From: Aneurinibacillus soli
GTDB taxonomy: Bacteria; Bacillota; Bacilli; Aneurinibacillales; Aneurinibacillaceae
Length of the DNA: 45,000 nucleotides
Reading direction: 5' to 3'
Assembly: GCF_002355375.1 (NCBI RefSeq)
Contig: NZ_AP017312.1
Span: forward strand, 180,001-225,000
Below the pieces are notes generated by a model that worked only from the letters and a program-made list of their open reading frames with translations, was not told where the DNA came from and ran no database searches. The position numbers were made by a program, and so were the translations under genes. Below are positions 10,701 through 19,409 of the stretch, piece after piece; position 1 is the first letter of the stretch; each line of letters begins with the position of its first letter.

Positions 10701-11437
10701 CCATCAAGCTGAACCATCGGGCGCAGTTCCGGCGGGATAACCGGCAGTACATCAAGTACCATCCAATCCGGGAAGTTCCCGGAATTACGGAAGGACTCCA
10801 GCACTTCGAGACGTTTGATCACACGGTTGCGACGCTGTCCCTGTGCTGATTTCAACTCTTCTTTCAAAAAATCTACTTCTTTATCAAGATCAATCTCAGC
10901 CAGAAGCTTCTTGATCGCTTCTGCACCCATCTGAGCGGTGAATGCCTGGCCGTATTTCTCACGGTAGTTGCGGTATTCTTTCTCAGAAAGAAGTTGCTTC
11001 TTCTCAAGCGGTGTCTCCCCTGCATCGGTTACAACGTATGATGCGAAGTAGATTACTTCTTCGAGGGAACGTGGAGACATATCGAGCACAAGGCCCATAC
11101 GGCTCGGAATTCCTTTGAAATACCAGATGTGAGAGACAGGGGCAGCAAGTTCGATGTGCCCCATACGCTCCCGACGTACTTTGGCGCGCGTCACTTCAAC
11201 GCCGCAACGGTCGCAGACGACGCCTTTATAACGTACACGCTTGTACTTTCCGCAGTGACATTCCCAGTCCTTTGTCGGTCCGAAAATTTTCTCGCAGAAC
11301 AAGCCTTCTTTTTCCGGCTTTAACGTCCGGTAGTTAATGGTTTCCGGTTTTTTGACCTCACCGTATGACCAGGAACGAATTTTATCCGGTGATGCGAGGC
11401 CAATCTTCATATATTCAAAATTATTGACATCTAACAA
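7796..11437 (-). CDS. rpoC: RNA polymerase beta' subunit
   Basis: A 1213-residue catalytic subunit. The N-terminal zinc site has Cys60, Cys62, Cys75 and Cys78; the active-site motif NADFDGDQ lies at 447-454 with Mg-binding Asp449, Asp451 and Asp453. The second zinc site ([16 protein letters not shown]) is intact, followed by the [16 protein letters not shown] segment. The start is a TTG at 11437, with GGGAGGT seven bases upstream; the protein then reads like other Firmicutes ([14 protein letters not shown]). It follows rpoB by 35 bases and is cotranscribed with it. No clear terminator follows before the next promoter at 7778. Confidence 0.98.
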   Translation of the reverse strand: MLDVNNFEYMKIGLASPDKIRSWSYGEVKKPETINYRTLKPEKEGLFCEKIFGPTKDWECHCGKYKRVRYKGVVCDRCGVEVTRAKVRRERMGHIELAAPVSHIWYFKGIPSRMGLVLDMSPRSLEEVIYFASYVVTDAGETPLEKKQLLSEKEYRNYREKYGQAFTAQMGAEAIKKLLAEIDLDKEVDFLKEELKSAQGQRRNRVIKRLEVLESFRNSGNFPDWMVLDVLPVIPPELRPMVQLDGGRFATSDLNDLYRRVINRNNRLKRLLDLGAPDIIVQNEKRMLQEAVDALIDNGRRGRPVTGPGNRPLKSLSHMLKGKQGRFRQNLLGKRVDYSGRSVIVVGPHLKMYQCGLPKEMALELFKPFVMKELVSKGLAHNIKSAKRKVERVHPEVWDVLEDVIREHPVLLNRAPTLHRLGIQAFEPTLVEGRAIRLHPLVCTAYNADFDGDQMAVHVPLSAEAQAEARLLMLAAQNILNPKDGKPVVTPSQDMVLGTYYLTMENKESTGEGKVFSNPNQAIAAYANDHVTLHARIAIPPTSLGKTSFTPEQINAPLMVTTVGKLIFNEILPPELPYINDPTKYNLQKQVPDKFFIFDKGTNVKEFLENLPEHEAVKKGYLGTIISECFRRFGTTQTSVILDDIKANGFKFSTQAGITVAVADIKTPEEKQQILADADAEVEVVQQQFRRGLITDNERYDRVISIWSKAKDRVTKVLMASLDKFNAINMMATSGARGNVSQITQLAGMRGLMANPSGRIIELPIKSNFREGLSVLEYFISTHGARKGLADTALRTADSGYLTRRLVDVAQDVIVREDDCGTDKGVEAMAIRDGKEIIEDLYDRLVGRYSFQTLRHPETDEVMVGRNELIDENLADEIIAAGIEKVTIRSVIGCRTHHGVCKKCYGRNLATGKNVDVGEAVGIIAAQSIGEPGTQLTMRTFHTGGVAGDDITQGLPRIQELFEARNPKGQAVITEIDGEVVDMREGKDRREVEIRGETESKVYQIPYGSRLKVAIGRKVDIGEELTEGSIDPKEMLKVRGMRGVQYYILQEVQKVYRMQGVEINDKHVEVMIRQMLRKVRVIDSGETDLLPGAYVEIHEFEEANKKVLWEGRQPAVARSVLLGITKASLETDSFLSAASFQETTRVLTDAAIKGKVDRLLGLKENVIIGKLVPAGTGMNRYRNIKLQHDLMPAEETVEQSLVEEGAGLEEVSK

Positions 11438-11472
11438 GGCGCATACCTCCCATTACTTCCCGGTTTCATCCT

Positions 11473-14400
11473 TTACTCTTCGACACCGCTGATGTTCAGG
11501 TTGAGCTTCTCGCTCGGCGCATCATCATCTTCATCCGTATCGCGCATCTCAATTTCCTGCTCGTCTTCGGACAGAATCTTAACGTCCATACCAAGGCTCT
11601 GCAGCTCTTTAATGAGTACTTTAAAGGATTCCGGTACACCAGGTTCCGGTACATTTTCTCCCTTAACAATGGCTTCGTATGTTTTCACACGACCAACCAC
11701 GTCATCCGACTTGACAGTAAGAATTTCCTGAAGTGTATAAGCGGCACCGTATGCTTCAAGTGCCCATACCTCCATCTCCCCAAAACGCTGACCGCCGAAT
11801 TGGGCTTTACCGCCGAGCGGCTGTTGAGTAACGAGAGAGTATGGTCCAGTCGAACGGGCGTGAATTTTATCATCAACCATGTGGGCCAGTTTGATCATGT
11901 ACATAACCCCGACGGTTACGGTACGGTCAAACGGCTCCCCGGTACGACCATCATACAGAACCGTTTTACCTGTACGGCTCATACCCGCTTCTTCAAGCGT
12001 ATTAAACACATCGTCTTCTGTCGCACCATCGAATACTGGTGTTGCGATATGAATACCCATGAGTTTGGCTGCCATACCCAAGTGAACTTCGAGCGCCTGC
12101 CCGATGTTCATACGAGACGGTACACCCAGCGGATTGAGAACAACCTGTACTGGCGTGCCATCCGGCAGGAACGGCATATCTTCTTCTGGCAGAATCCGCG
12201 CGATAACCCCTTTGTTACCGTGACGGCCGGCCATTTTATCCCCAACAGAGATTTTGCGTTTCTGTGCGATGTATACACGTACGAGCTGGTTAACGCCCGG
12301 TGGCAGTTCATCGCCATTGTCACGGGTAAATACTTTTACATCGACAATAATGCCGGAACCACCGTGCGGTACGCGGAGAGATGTATCGCGAACTTCGCGT
12401 GCTTTCTCCCCAAAGATCGCATGCAAGAGACGTTCTTCTGCTGTCAGCTCCGTTACACCCTTCGGCGTTACTTTACCAACGAGAATGTCGCCATCCTTGA
12501 TCTCAGCACCGACGCGAATGATACCACGGTCGTCAAGATTACGCAGTGCATCTTCCCCAACGTTCGGGATGTCGCGTGTAATCTCTTCCGGTCCAAGCTT
12601 CGTATCACGAGCTTCAGACTCGTATTCTTCGATATGGATTGACGTATATACGTCTTCTTTTACAAGCTTCTCACTTAGGAGAATCGCATCTTCGTAGTTG
12701 TAACCTTCCCATGTCATGAAGGCAACGACTACATTGCGTCCGAGAGCCAGCTCTCCACTTTCGGTAGACGGACCGTCTGCGATAATATCGCCAGCCTGTA
12801 CGAACTCACCGGTTTTGATGATTGGACGCTGATTGATGCATGTTCCCTGATTAGAACGCTCAAATTTGTGTAATTTATATTTATCGATATCACCCATGAT
12901 CGTACGGCCTTCGAGGGTTTCCTGACGGCGAACCCAGATCTCACGGGCTGTTACACGCTCAACAACACCCGGATGGCGAACAACGATCGCAACACCAGAA
13001 TCTTTGGCGGCTTTATGCTCCATACCGGTTCCAATGAACGGAGCCTGCGGTACAAGAAGCGGTACGGCCTGACGCTGCATGTTCGCTCCCATGAGCGCAC
13101 GGTTGGCGTCATCGTTCTCAAGGAACGGAATCATGGCAGTCGCAACGGATACAACCTGCTTCGGTGATACGTCCATGTAATCCACTTTATCGCGTGGAAT
13201 CGTGATGATTTCACCTCGGCGACGGCAAATAACCATCTCGTTCGCAAATTTCATCTCTTCTGTAAGCGGCGCATTTGCCTGAGCTACGTTGAACACATCT
13301 TCTTCATCCGCTGTGAGGTATTCAATCTCCATCGTAATCTGGCCTGTTTCCGCATCAATTTTACGACGCGGTGTTTCAATAAAGCCATACTCATTAATAC
13401 GAGCATACGAAGACAGTGAGTTGATCAAGCCGATGTTCGGACCTTCCGGCGTCTCAATTGGACACATACGACCATAGTGAGAGTGGTGAACGTCACGAAC
13501 TTCGAAGCCTGCACGTTCACGTGTCAGACCACCTGGTCCGAGTGCAGACAGACGACGTTTGTGCGTCAGCTCAGCCAGTGGATTCGTCTGATCCATGAAC
13601 TGGGAGAGCTGGGAGCTTCCGAAGAATTCCTTGATCGCTGCAATAACCGGACGAATGTTAATGAGTGCCTGTGGCGTAATTGCATTCGCATCTTGAATCG
13701 ACATCCGCTCACGAACCACACGCTCCATACGGGACAAACCGATACGGAATTGGTTCTGCAGCAGTTCTCCTACAGAACGCAGACGACGGTTACCAAGATG
13801 ATCAATATCATCTGTTGTACCAATGCCTTGCAGCAAGTTCATAAAGTAGTTAATAGACGCGATAATATCAGACGGTGTAATGTTCTTGATTTTCTTATCA
13901 ATCACACCGTTGGATGTTACTTTGATAACTTTTCCATCTTCAATCGGTGAGAAGATGTTGATAGACTGAAGACGAATATCTTCTTCCAGTACACCGCCGC
14001 GAGGTCTCACATTCACAAACCCTACACTCTCTTCAAGCAGTGGCAGGATGCGATCAAGCAAACGGCGGTCAATCATTTGACCGGCTTCTGCAATAATTTC
14101 ACCTGTCGCTGTGTCTACGAGCGTCTCAGCAAGGCGCTGGTTATACAATCTATTTTTAATGTGCAGCTTCTTGTTGATTTTATAACGACCTACATTAGCC
14201 AGATCGTACCGCTTCGGATCGAAGAAGCGAGACACTAACAGACTCTTTGCATTCTCGACTGTTGGCGGCTCTCCTGGACGCAAACGTTCATAAATCTCAA
14301 TCAGCGCTTTTTCTGTCGAATCGGTATTGTCCTTCTCAAGCGTGTTACGGATGTATTCATCCTCGCCTAGCAGACTCAAAATCTCAGCATCTGTGCCGAA

Positions 14401-15000
14401 TCCTAATGCACGCAAAAGAACCGTAACAGGGATTTTTCTCGTACGGTCGATGCGAACATAAATAATATCTTTCGCGTCGGTTTCAAGCTCAAGCCATGCA
14501 CCGCGATTTGGGATAACAGTAGCCCCATACGCTTGCTTACCGTTTTTGTCTACTTTTGTGCTGAAGTACACGCTAGGAGAACGAACAAGCTGACTGACGA
14601 TTACCCTTTCAGCCCCATTAATGACGAAAGTACCTGTCTCTGTCATAAGCGGGAAATCACCCATAAATACTTCTTGTTCCTTGACTTCTCCCGTTTCCTT
14701 GTTAATGAGACGGACTTTCACTCGCAGCGGAGCTGCATACGTTACGTCGCGTTCTTTGGATTCATCAACCGAGTATTTCGGCTCGCCCAAGCTATAATCA
14801 ATGAATTCCAGAACAAGATTACCAGTGAAATCTTGAATCGGAGAGATATCGTGGAACATCTCACGCAACCCTTCATCCAAAAACCACTCATATGATTTTT
14901 GTTGGATTTCGATCAGGTTTGGTAATTCCATTACCTCTTTAATTCTTGCGTAGCTGCGACGCTGGCGATGACGTCCACACTGAATTAGATGACCTGCCAA
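11473..15000 (-). CDS. rpoB: RNA polymerase beta subunit
   Basis: An 1175-residue subunit that forms the catalytic cleft with RpoC. The N-terminal stretch [17 protein letters not shown] and the rifampicin pocket ([21 protein letters not shown] then LSALGPGGL, around residues 465-490) are wild type at the usual Asp, His and Ser positions. The bridge to RpoC ([20 protein letters not shown]) is complete, and an acidic tail rich in Asp and Glu ends the protein. I chose the TTG at 15000 as start because GAGAGG lies eight bases upstream; the GTG at 15009 overlaps that site. A strong promoter and a structured leader precede it. Confidence 0.98.
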   Translation of the reverse strand: MAGHLIQCGRHRQRRSYARIKEVMELPNLIEIQQKSYEWFLDEGLREMFHDISPIQDFTGNLVLEFIDYSLGEPKYSVDESKERDVTYAAPLRVKVRLINKETGEVKEQEVFMGDFPLMTETGTFVINGAERVIVSQLVRSPSVYFSTKVDKNGKQAYGATVIPNRGAWLELETDAKDIIYVRIDRTRKIPVTVLLRALGFGTDAEILSLLGEDEYIRNTLEKDNTDSTEKALIEIYERLRPGEPPTVENAKSLLVSRFFDPKRYDLANVGRYKINKKLHIKNRLYNQRLAETLVDTATGEIIAEAGQMIDRRLLDRILPLLEESVGFVNVRPRGGVLEEDIRLQSINIFSPIEDGKVIKVTSNGVIDKKIKNITPSDIIASINYFMNLLQGIGTTDDIDHLGNRRLRSVGELLQNQFRIGLSRMERVVRERMSIQDANAITPQALINIRPVIAAIKEFFGSSQLSQFMDQTNPLAELTHKRRLSALGPGGLTRERAGFEVRDVHHSHYGRMCPIETPEGPNIGLINSLSSYARINEYGFIETPRRKIDAETGQITMEIEYLTADEEDVFNVAQANAPLTEEMKFANEMVICRRRGEIITIPRDKVDYMDVSPKQVVSVATAMIPFLENDDANRALMGANMQRQAVPLLVPQAPFIGTGMEHKAAKDSGVAIVVRHPGVVERVTAREIWVRRQETLEGRTIMGDIDKYKLHKFERSNQGTCINQRPIIKTGEFVQAGDIIADGPSTESGELALGRNVVVAFMTWEGYNYEDAILLSEKLVKEDVYTSIHIEEYESEARDTKLGPEEITRDIPNVGEDALRNLDDRGIIRVGAEIKDGDILVGKVTPKGVTELTAEERLLHAIFGEKAREVRDTSLRVPHGGSGIIVDVKVFTRDNGDELPPGVNQLVRVYIAQKRKISVGDKMAGRHGNKGVIARILPEEDMPFLPDGTPVQVVLNPLGVPSRMNIGQALEVHLGMAAKLMGIHIATPVFDGATEDDVFNTLEEAGMSRTGKTVLYDGRTGEPFDRTVTVGVMYMIKLAHMVDDKIHARSTGPYSLVTQQPLGGKAQFGGQRFGEMEVWALEAYGAAYTLQEILTVKSDDVVGRVKTYEAIVKGENVPEPGVPESFKVLIKELQSLGMDVKILSEDEQEIEMRDTDEDDDAPSEKLNLNISGVEE

Positions 15001-15085
15001 CTTATTCACCTCTCAAACCGAGTTTTTGCACAAAAAAGAACAAAGCCTCCCTATGTATGTAAGAAGACTTTATTTTTAATTTAGA

Positions 15086-15144
15086 GAACCGAACACTGCT
15101 ATTATTTAAGTATAACCTTAGACATACAACAGCATACACGGTTC
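15086..15144 (-). other. Structured 5' leader of rpoB
   Basis: In the rpoB leader, GAACCG at one end pairs with CGGTTC at the other, with an inner GCTGTT/AATAGC stem. A different outer pairing, CCGAAC with GTTCGG, uses overlapping bases, so two alternative folds are possible. It lies about 90 bases downstream of the promoter and about 90 bases upstream of the start codon. Function unknown. Confidence 0.5.
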
Positions 15145-15232
15145 GGAGCAACCTGCCTTTAAATTCCGAAAAAAGGGGTTGACTTTTTATGCAATTCCTA
15201 TCTAACGCTCACAAGATTAGTGGCATTAAATA

Positions 15233-15261
15233 ACGATAACACAATGGAAAAGCAATGTCAA
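15233..15261 (-). promoter_or_regulatory. Promoter of rpoB-rpoC
   Basis: A perfect TTGACA (15261-15256), a 17-base spacer and TATCGT (15238-15233). It abuts the rsmC stop codon, so rpoBC has its own promoter with a leader of about 225 bases. Confidence 0.8.
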
Positions 15262-15262
15262 C

Positions 15263-15862
15263 TTATGATTTCCGTGCTCGGAAGATGGAATAGCCCTTTC
15301 TCCGTTCTACTTCCTCTACGTCTTCATACAGCTCCTGCAGTCTAGTAAATGCCGATGGCGCTCCCTGCTTCTTCTGAATCACTACCCAAAGAGAACCGCC
15401 CGGCTTTAGATGCGCATGAGCTTCCTCAAAAATCCCATGTACCACCTGTTTACCCGCGCGAATCGGCGGATTGGTCAAAACAACATCGAACATCCGATTC
15501 TCTGGTACGGAAGCAAGGCGATCACTCACCACAGCCTGGGCATTCGTAACGCCATTCAACTTCAAATTGCGATTGGCTAGCGCGACAGCACGCTCATTAA
15601 TATCCACCATAAGCACCTGCCCGCCTGGAGTAAGGGATGCGGCGGACATACCCATCGGACCATACCCGCAGCCTACATCAAGAACATCCATGCCATCTGC
15701 GATTTCCATCGTTTCAATCAACAGTACACTCCCAAAATCAATGCGATTTTTGGAGAAAACACCCCGGTCTGTTACAAAGCGAAAATCCCGACCGCGCAGC
15801 GTAAACGTAAATGTCTGTTCCCGACTGTCGGCTCCGGGTTGATTCGTATAGTAATGCTCCAC
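15263..15862 (-). CDS. rsmC: RsmC-type 16S rRNA guanine-N2 methyltransferase (YbxB)
   Basis: A 199-residue class I methyltransferase. The SAM-binding motif VLDVGCGYGPMG is near residues 60-71, the acidic strand end VDINERAVA near 86-94, and the catalytic NPPIR motif of N-methyltransferases near 131-135. It corresponds to Bacillus YbxB, found at the same place between rplL and rpoB, which is related to the C-terminal half of Escherichia coli RsmC that methylates G1207 of 16S rRNA. The start is GTG at 15862 with AAAGGGTG upstream. It lies between the rplL terminator and the rpoB promoter, so its expression should be low. Confidence 0.85.
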   Translation of the reverse strand: MEHYYTNQPGADSREQTFTFTLRGRDFRFVTDRGVFSKNRIDFGSVLLIETMEIADGMDVLDVGCGYGPMGMSAASLTPGGQVLMVDINERAVALANRNLKLNGVTNAQAVVSDRLASVPENRMFDVVLTNPPIRAGKQVVHGIFEEAHAHLKPGGSLWVVIQKKQGAPSAFTRLQELYEDVEEVERRKGYSIFRARKS

Positions 15863-15890
15863 CTATGTTTCACCCTTTCTGGATAGTAAC

Positions 15891-15921
15891 AAAACGCCCG
15901 GCGGTAATCGCCGGGCGTTTT
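15891..15921 (-). terminator. Terminator after rplL
   Basis: A 13-pair stem AAAACGCCCGGCG/CGCCGGGCGTTTT with a five-base loop lies 18 bases past the rplL stop. The U-run is short (the stem ends in TTTT on the minus strand), so some read-through into rsmC is likely. Confidence 0.75.
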
Positions 15922-15939
15922 ATACAGAAGGTATAAAAC

Positions 15940-16299
15940 CTACTTAACTTCAACCACTGCGCCAGCTTCTTCAAGCTTAGCTTTAATTTGCTCAGCTTCG
16001 TCTTTAGCAATGCCTTCTTTAACGTTAGCTGGAGCGCCATCAACCATAGCTTTCGCTTCTTTCAGGCCGAGACCTGTGATTTCGCGAACAACTTTGATAA
16101 CGTTGATTTTAGAAGCACCTGCGCTAGCAAGTACAACTGTGAATTCTGTTTGTTCAGCTTCAGCAGCAGCGCCGCCAGCCATAACTGCAACCGGAGCAGC
16201 AGCTGTTACGCCGAATTCTTCTTCAATTGCTTTAACGAGATCGTTCAGATCGAGAACGGACATTTCTTTAATCGCTTCAATGATTTGTTCTTTAGTCAT
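15940..16299 (-). CDS. rplL: 50S ribosomal protein L7/L12
   Basis: A 119-residue acidic stalk protein present in several copies on L10, where it recruits translation factors. Order: N-terminal dimer domain (residues 1-30), an Ala/Gly-rich hinge (about 33-48, [16 protein letters not shown]) and the C-terminal factor-binding domain, with the conserved [21 protein letters not shown] helix region. The start ATG has TTAGGAGG upstream. It follows rplJ by 28 bases in the L10 operon, and the terminator at 15891-15921 follows it. Confidence 0.97.
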   Translation of the reverse strand: MTKEQIIEAIKEMSVLDLNDLVKAIEEEFGVTAAAPVAVMAGGAAAEAEQTEFTVVLASAGASKINVIKVVREITGLGLKEAKAMVDGAPANVKEGIAKDEAEQIKAKLEEAGAVVEVK

Positions 16300-16327
16300 C
16301 GTTTGTTCCTCCTAACAGATAATTGAA

Positions 16328-16825
16328 TTAAGCCTGTTGGCCTTCTTTTTGTTCAGATACTGCTTTAACAGCAAGAGCGAAGTTACGCATCGGAGCCTGG
16401 AGAACACTAAGAAGCATAGAGAGCAGGCCTTCGCGGTTCGGCAGGCTTGCCATTGCTTTTACTTCAACGTCAGTCAGGACTTTGCCTTCCATAACGCCAC
16501 CTTTGATTTCCAGTGCTTCGTTTGTTTTCGCGAAATCTGCGATAATTTTCATAGCAGCCATTTCGTCTTCCATGCTGAATGCGATCGCTGTAGGACCTGT
16601 CAGAACTGCATCTAAATCAGACAGACCTGTTTCAGCAGTCGCGCGGCGAGTCATAGTATTTTTGTATACTTTGAACTCAACGCCAGCTTCGCGGCAAAGT
16701 TTACGCAGTTGCGTAACTTGTGCAACGTTCAGACCACGGTAGTCAGTAACAACCGTGCTTTTGCTGTTTTGAAACTTCTCAACGATTTCACTAACAACTT
16801 GTACTTTCTCTTCACGTACGGACAT
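16328..16825 (-). CDS. rplJ: 50S ribosomal protein L10
   Basis: A 165-residue stalk base protein that anchors L7/L12 dimers to 23S rRNA. It begins [20 protein letters not shown], contains the rRNA-binding [20 protein letters not shown] segment near residues 29-48, and ends in a helix that carries L12 dimers. CAGGAGG precedes the ATG. The gene is headed by a leader RNA (16861-16994) that in Bacillus binds the L10-L12 complex for autoregulation, and by its own promoter. Confidence 0.97.
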   Translation of the reverse strand: MSVREEKVQVVSEIVEKFQNSKSTVVTDYRGLNVAQVTQLRKLCREAGVEFKVYKNTMTRRATAETGLSDLDAVLTGPTAIAFSMEDEMAAMKIIADFAKTNEALEIKGGVMEGKVLTDVEVKAMASLPNREGLLSMLLSVLQAPMRNFALAVKAVSEQKEGQQA

Positions 16826-16860
16826 GTTTGCACCTCCTGTAGCATGAGACTTTTATAATG

Positions 16861-16994
16861 AAAAAAGCCCACGCAGACATGCGAAGGCTTCAGAATACAT
16901 TCAAAACGTATATCGTACAGCACCTCGGAAGGATATTAAGTCTTCTGGAGAAGACGCCTCCTGTCTACGGTAACGGCATATTCATTTATCAACA
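16861..16994 (-). ncRNA. L10 leader RNA with attenuator hairpin
   Basis: The leader contains the conserved blocks ACCGTAGACAGGAGGCGTCT, an AGAAGACTTAATATCC stretch and TTCCGAGGTGC that mark the L10-binding leader of Firmicutes (L10 leader family in Rfam). It ends in a hairpin AAGCC...GGCTT (16866-16890) followed by six T, a terminator placed before rplJ. Binding of L10 or L10-L12 to this leader lowers rplJL expression in known cases. The 5' end is inferred from the promoter. Confidence 0.85.
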
Positions 16995-17000
16995 AATGCT

Positions 17001-17029
17001 ATTCTATCAACTTCTCAATCAAATGTCAA
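17001..17029 (-). promoter_or_regulatory. Promoter of rplJ-rplL
   Basis: TTGACA (17029-17024), a 17-base spacer and TAGAAT (17006-17001) with a TGA extended -10. It starts five bases past the rplA stop. Confidence 0.85.
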
Positions 17030-17033
17030 GCAA

Positions 17034-17738
17034 TTAGTTTGCTGGAGCAGTCAATTTGAGTGTGTTGACTTTTACGCCAGGACCCATTGTGGAGCTGACA
17101 GTAATGTTTTTCATGTATGTGCCTTTTGAAGCAGCTGGTTTTGCTTTTACCAGTGCGTCAACAAGGGCACGCAGGTTTTCTTCGAGCTTCGCAGCGTCGA
17201 AAGAAACTTTACCGATCGGAGCGTGGATGTTACCCGCTTTATCTGTACGGTATTCGATTTTACCTGCTTTGATTTCTTTTACCGCTTTTTCAACTTCGAA
17301 AGTAACGGTACCAGTTTTCGGGTTCGGCATGAGGCCTTTTGGTCCGAGTACGCGACCCAGTTTACCAACAGTACCCATCATGTCTGGTGTTGCAACGACT
17401 ACGTCGAAATCAAACCAGCCCTGCTGGATTTTTGTTACCATTTCGTCGTCACCAACGAAATCTGCGCCTGCAGCTTCTGCTTCTTTCGCTTTCTCACCTT
17501 TTGCGAAAACGAGAACGCGCTGAGTTTTACCAGTACCGTGCGGCAGAACTACTGCACCACGAATTTGCTGGTCATTTTTGCGCGGGTCTACGCCCAGGCG
17601 GAATGCAACTTCTACAGTTTCATCGAATTTTGCTTTCGAAGCCTTTTTCACGATCTCAAGCGCTTCGTTCATATCATAAGCAGCTGTACGATCGAACAGC
17701 TTTGCAGCTTCTAAGTAATTTTTACCTTTTTTAGCCAC
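17034..17738 (-). CDS. rplA: 50S ribosomal protein L1
   Basis: A 234-residue protein of the mobile L1 stalk, which helps release tRNA from the E site and in many bacteria represses the L11-L1 mRNA. The order is the usual split domain I, the inserted domain II with [19 protein letters not shown] near residues 127-145, and the return to domain I ending in [10 protein letters not shown]. The start is GTG at 17738, with TAGGAGG upstream. The 124-base gap to rplK holds a possible L1-binding fold and a second hairpin. The rplJ promoter follows directly. Confidence 0.96.
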   Translation of the reverse strand: MAKKGKNYLEAAKLFDRTAAYDMNEALEIVKKASKAKFDETVEVAFRLGVDPRKNDQQIRGAVVLPHGTGKTQRVLVFAKGEKAKEAEAAGADFVGDDEMVTKIQQGWFDFDVVVATPDMMGTVGKLGRVLGPKGLMPNPKTGTVTFEVEKAVKEIKAGKIEYRTDKAGNIHAPIGKVSFDAAKLEENLRALVDALVKAKPAASKGTYMKNITVSSTMGPGVKVNTLKLTAPAN

Positions 17739-17758
17739 TTTACTTTCCTCCTAATACT

Positions 17759-17784
17759 GTGGTTTTAACGGTTGTGCCTCCCAC
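17759..17784 (-). promoter_or_regulatory. Possible L1-binding site in the rplA leader
   Basis: On the minus strand, GTGG...CCAC encloses GAGGCACAACC and an unpaired GTTAAAA side, giving two short helices with a large asymmetric internal loop just upstream of the rplA ribosome binding site. Asymmetric loops of this kind are the known target of L1 in rRNA and its mRNAs. I judged it by eye only. Confidence 0.4.
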
Positions 17785-17790
17785 GAAACA

Positions 17791-17831
17791 GGGTTGCGCG
17801 CACCGGAGTAATCTCCGCCTGTACACAACCC
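17791..17831 (-). other. Hairpin in the rplK-rplA gap
   Basis: GGGTTG and CAACCC close a 41-base element with an inner CGGAG/CTCCG stem and ATTA loop. There is no U-run. It may be a processing site or part of an L1-responsive leader. Confidence 0.4.
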
Positions 17832-17862
17832 CTCGGTAGAAACAAGTTCATGTAGTCGAAGA

Positions 17863-18288
17863 CTAGTCTTCGATTGTGATGCCCATACTGCGTGCAGTAC
17901 CTTCAACCATACGCATAGCTGCTTCTACACTTGCAGCGTTCAGATCTTCCATTTTTTGCTCAGCGATTTCGCGAACTTTGTCGCGTTTAACTGTAGCAAC
18001 TTTTGTTTTGTTCGGTACAGCAGAACCAGATTCGATGCCTGCTACTTTTTTGAGCAGAACAGCTGCTGGTGGAGTTTTTGTAATGAATGTAAATGAACGG
18101 TCTTCGAACACTGTAATCTCAACCGGGATAATCAGACCCGCTTGTTCCTGTGTACGAGCGTTGAATTCTTTACAGAAACCCATGATGTTAACACCCGCTT
18201 GACCGAGTGCTGGACCTACCGGCGGTGCCGGATTCGCCTTACCTGCAGGAATCTGCAGTTTTACCATTTTAATGACTTTCTTCGCCAT
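17863..18288 (-). CDS. rplK: 50S ribosomal protein L11
   Basis: A 141-residue protein of the GTPase-associated centre, the same length as in Bacillus subtilis. [20 protein letters not shown] and [19 protein letters not shown] show the Pro-rich thiostrepton-site domain; the C-terminal rRNA-binding domain ends [16 protein letters not shown]. The ATG at 18288 is preceded by AGGAGG nine bases upstream; the GTG three codons earlier overlaps that site. It follows nusG by 27 bases. Confidence 0.97.
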   Translation of the reverse strand: MAKKVIKMVKLQIPAGKANPAPPVGPALGQAGVNIMGFCKEFNARTQEQAGLIIPVEITVFEDRSFTFITKTPPAAVLLKKVAGIESGSAVPNKTKVATVKRDKVREIAEQKMEDLNAASVEAAMRMVEGTARSMGITIED

Positions 18289-18315
18289 GGAACACACCTC
18301 CTGAAAACGATAGCT

Positions 18316-18849
18316 CTATAACTTAGCCACCTGAGTGAAATCTAACTCAACTGGCGTTTCGCGTCCAAACATATCAACCAACACTTTTACTTTGCGCTTG
18401 TCCATTTGAATCTCTTCAATGGAGCCAACCATATTGGCAAACGGCCCTTCTTTAACCCGAACCGTTTCTTTCAGCTCAAAGTCCACACGATGCACGGATT
18501 CCTCCATGCCCATCTGCTTCATAATCGATGTAACTTCTTCAGGCAATAAAGGAGTCGGTTTCGAACCTGCGCCTGCGGAGCCTACAAACCCAGTTACACC
18601 TGGCGTATTCCGCACCACGTACCAGGAATCATCCGTCATGGCCATTTCCACGAGAACGTAACCCGGGAACACCTTCTTCGTTACGACCTTCTTCTTGCCA
18701 TCGCGAAGCTCGGTTTCCTCTTCTGTCGGAATCATGACACGGAAGATTTTATCTTCCATTCCCATTGACTCGACTCGCTTCTCAAGGTTTGTCTTAACTT
18801 TATTCTCATAACCTGAATAAGTATGAACAACGTACCAGCGTTTTTCCAT
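18316..18849 (-). CDS. nusG: Transcription termination/antitermination factor NusG
   Basis: A 177-residue factor that rides on RNA polymerase and controls pausing and termination. The NGN domain (about 1-115) contains RWYVVHTYSGYENKVK and the FPGYVLVEM stretch, and the KOW domain near 125-160 reads VKEGPFANMVGSIEEI; the end is GRETPVELDFTQV. The length matches Bacillus subtilis NusG. The only credible start is the ATG at 18849, yet the nearest Shine-Dalgarno sequence (AGGGGGG) is 27 bases upstream, with a small hairpin between. It lies between secE and rplK in the usual order. Confidence 0.97.
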   Translation of the reverse strand: MEKRWYVVHTYSGYENKVKTNLEKRVESMGMEDKIFRVMIPTEEETELRDGKKKVVTKKVFPGYVLVEMAMTDDSWYVVRNTPGVTGFVGSAGAGSKPTPLLPEEVTSIMKQMGMEESVHRVDFELKETVRVKEGPFANMVGSIEEIQMDKRKVKVLVDMFGRETPVELDFTQVAKL

Positions 18850-18856
18850 GATTCGA

Positions 18857-18883
18857 GGACAAACAGGTGTCCGTAACCCCCCT
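18857..18883 (-). promoter_or_regulatory. nusG ribosome binding site separated from its start by a hairpin
   Basis: AGGGGGG lies at 18883-18877. Between it and the ATG (18849) is GGACA-CCTGTT-TGTCC (18872-18857), a five-pair hairpin. Folding would shorten the effective spacing from 27 to about 11 bases. Confidence 0.55.
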
Positions 18884-18888
18884 AATGA

Positions 18889-19098
18889 TTATTTCCCGGT
18901 TTTTAGAATCAATCCTAACAGTTGGGAAATACCTAAATCAATCACTGCGAAGAAGATCGCGATGAGCACTACCGTCACAAGGACAACTGACGTATACGTA
19001 AACAGCTCTTTACGGGTTGGCCAGGTGACTCTTTTTAATTCGGTCCAGACTTCTTTGAGAAAGACCGGTCCGCGTTTGAGTTTATCTACAAAACCCAT
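18889..19098 (-). CDS. secE: Preprotein translocase subunit SecE
   Basis: A 69-residue single-span subunit of the SecYEG channel. The amphipathic helix FLKEVWTELKRVTWPTRKEL (about residues 13-32) with the signature WPTR is followed by one membrane helix (about 35-57). Bacillus subtilis SecE has 59 residues, so this is slightly long at the N-terminus. GGGGGTG lies upstream of the ATG. It sits between rpmG and nusG, the normal order. Confidence 0.95.
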   Translation of the reverse strand: MGFVDKLKRGPVFLKEVWTELKRVTWPTRKELFTYTSVVLVTVVLIAIFFAVIDLGISQLLGLILKTGK

Positions 19099-19133
19099 AA
19101 CGCACCCCCAATAAATGGACTCCCGAAAAAAAA

Positions 19134-19283
19134 CTAGCGAGTTTCCCGATGAAGAGTATGATCATTGCAGAATTTGCAGTGTTTCTTCATCTCGATGCGA
19201 TCCGTTTGCTTACGTTTGTTTTTCGTTGTGGTATAGTTGCGTTGTTTGCACTCGGTGCACGCTAACGTTACAGTTACCCGCAT
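19134..19283 (-). CDS. rpmG: 50S ribosomal protein L33, zinc-ribbon form
   Basis: A 49-residue protein starting [20 protein letters not shown] and ending HTLHRETR. Four cysteines in two pairs (CTEC at 9-12 and CKFC at 36-39) form the zinc ribbon of the Zn-containing type, corresponding to RpmGB of Bacillus subtilis. A GGGAGGTG site precedes the ATG at 19283. It heads the rpmG-secE-nusG group behind a strong promoter. In Bacillus subtilis it directly follows sigH, but here a chemoreceptor gene lies between. Confidence 0.95.
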   Translation of the reverse strand: MRVTVTLACTECKQRNYTTTKNKRKQTDRIEMKKHCKFCNDHTLHRETR

Positions 19284-19363
19284 GATGTTACACCTCCCAC
19301 ATAATTCGTCCTGTTAACAGACGTTCAATTATTCTGTCGTGTCGACGCACGACTACCTAGACT

Positions 19364-19392
19364 ACTTTATCACAAGCAAAATTTAGTGTCAA
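19364..19392 (-). promoter_or_regulatory. Promoter of rpmG-secE-nusG
   Basis: TTGACA (19392-19387), a 17-base spacer and TAAAGT (19369-19364) with a TGA extended -10. It gives a leader of about 75 bases before rpmG. Confidence 0.8.
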
Positions 19393-19409
19393 ACAAAATG
19401 TTCCTGCTA

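Noticed and set aside
11800-12642. 280-codon plus-strand frame opposite rpoB
   Set aside because: It is antisense to conserved rpoB sequence and shows no domain or start signal; other plus-strand frames inside rpoB, rpoC, fusA and clpC were rejected for the same reason.
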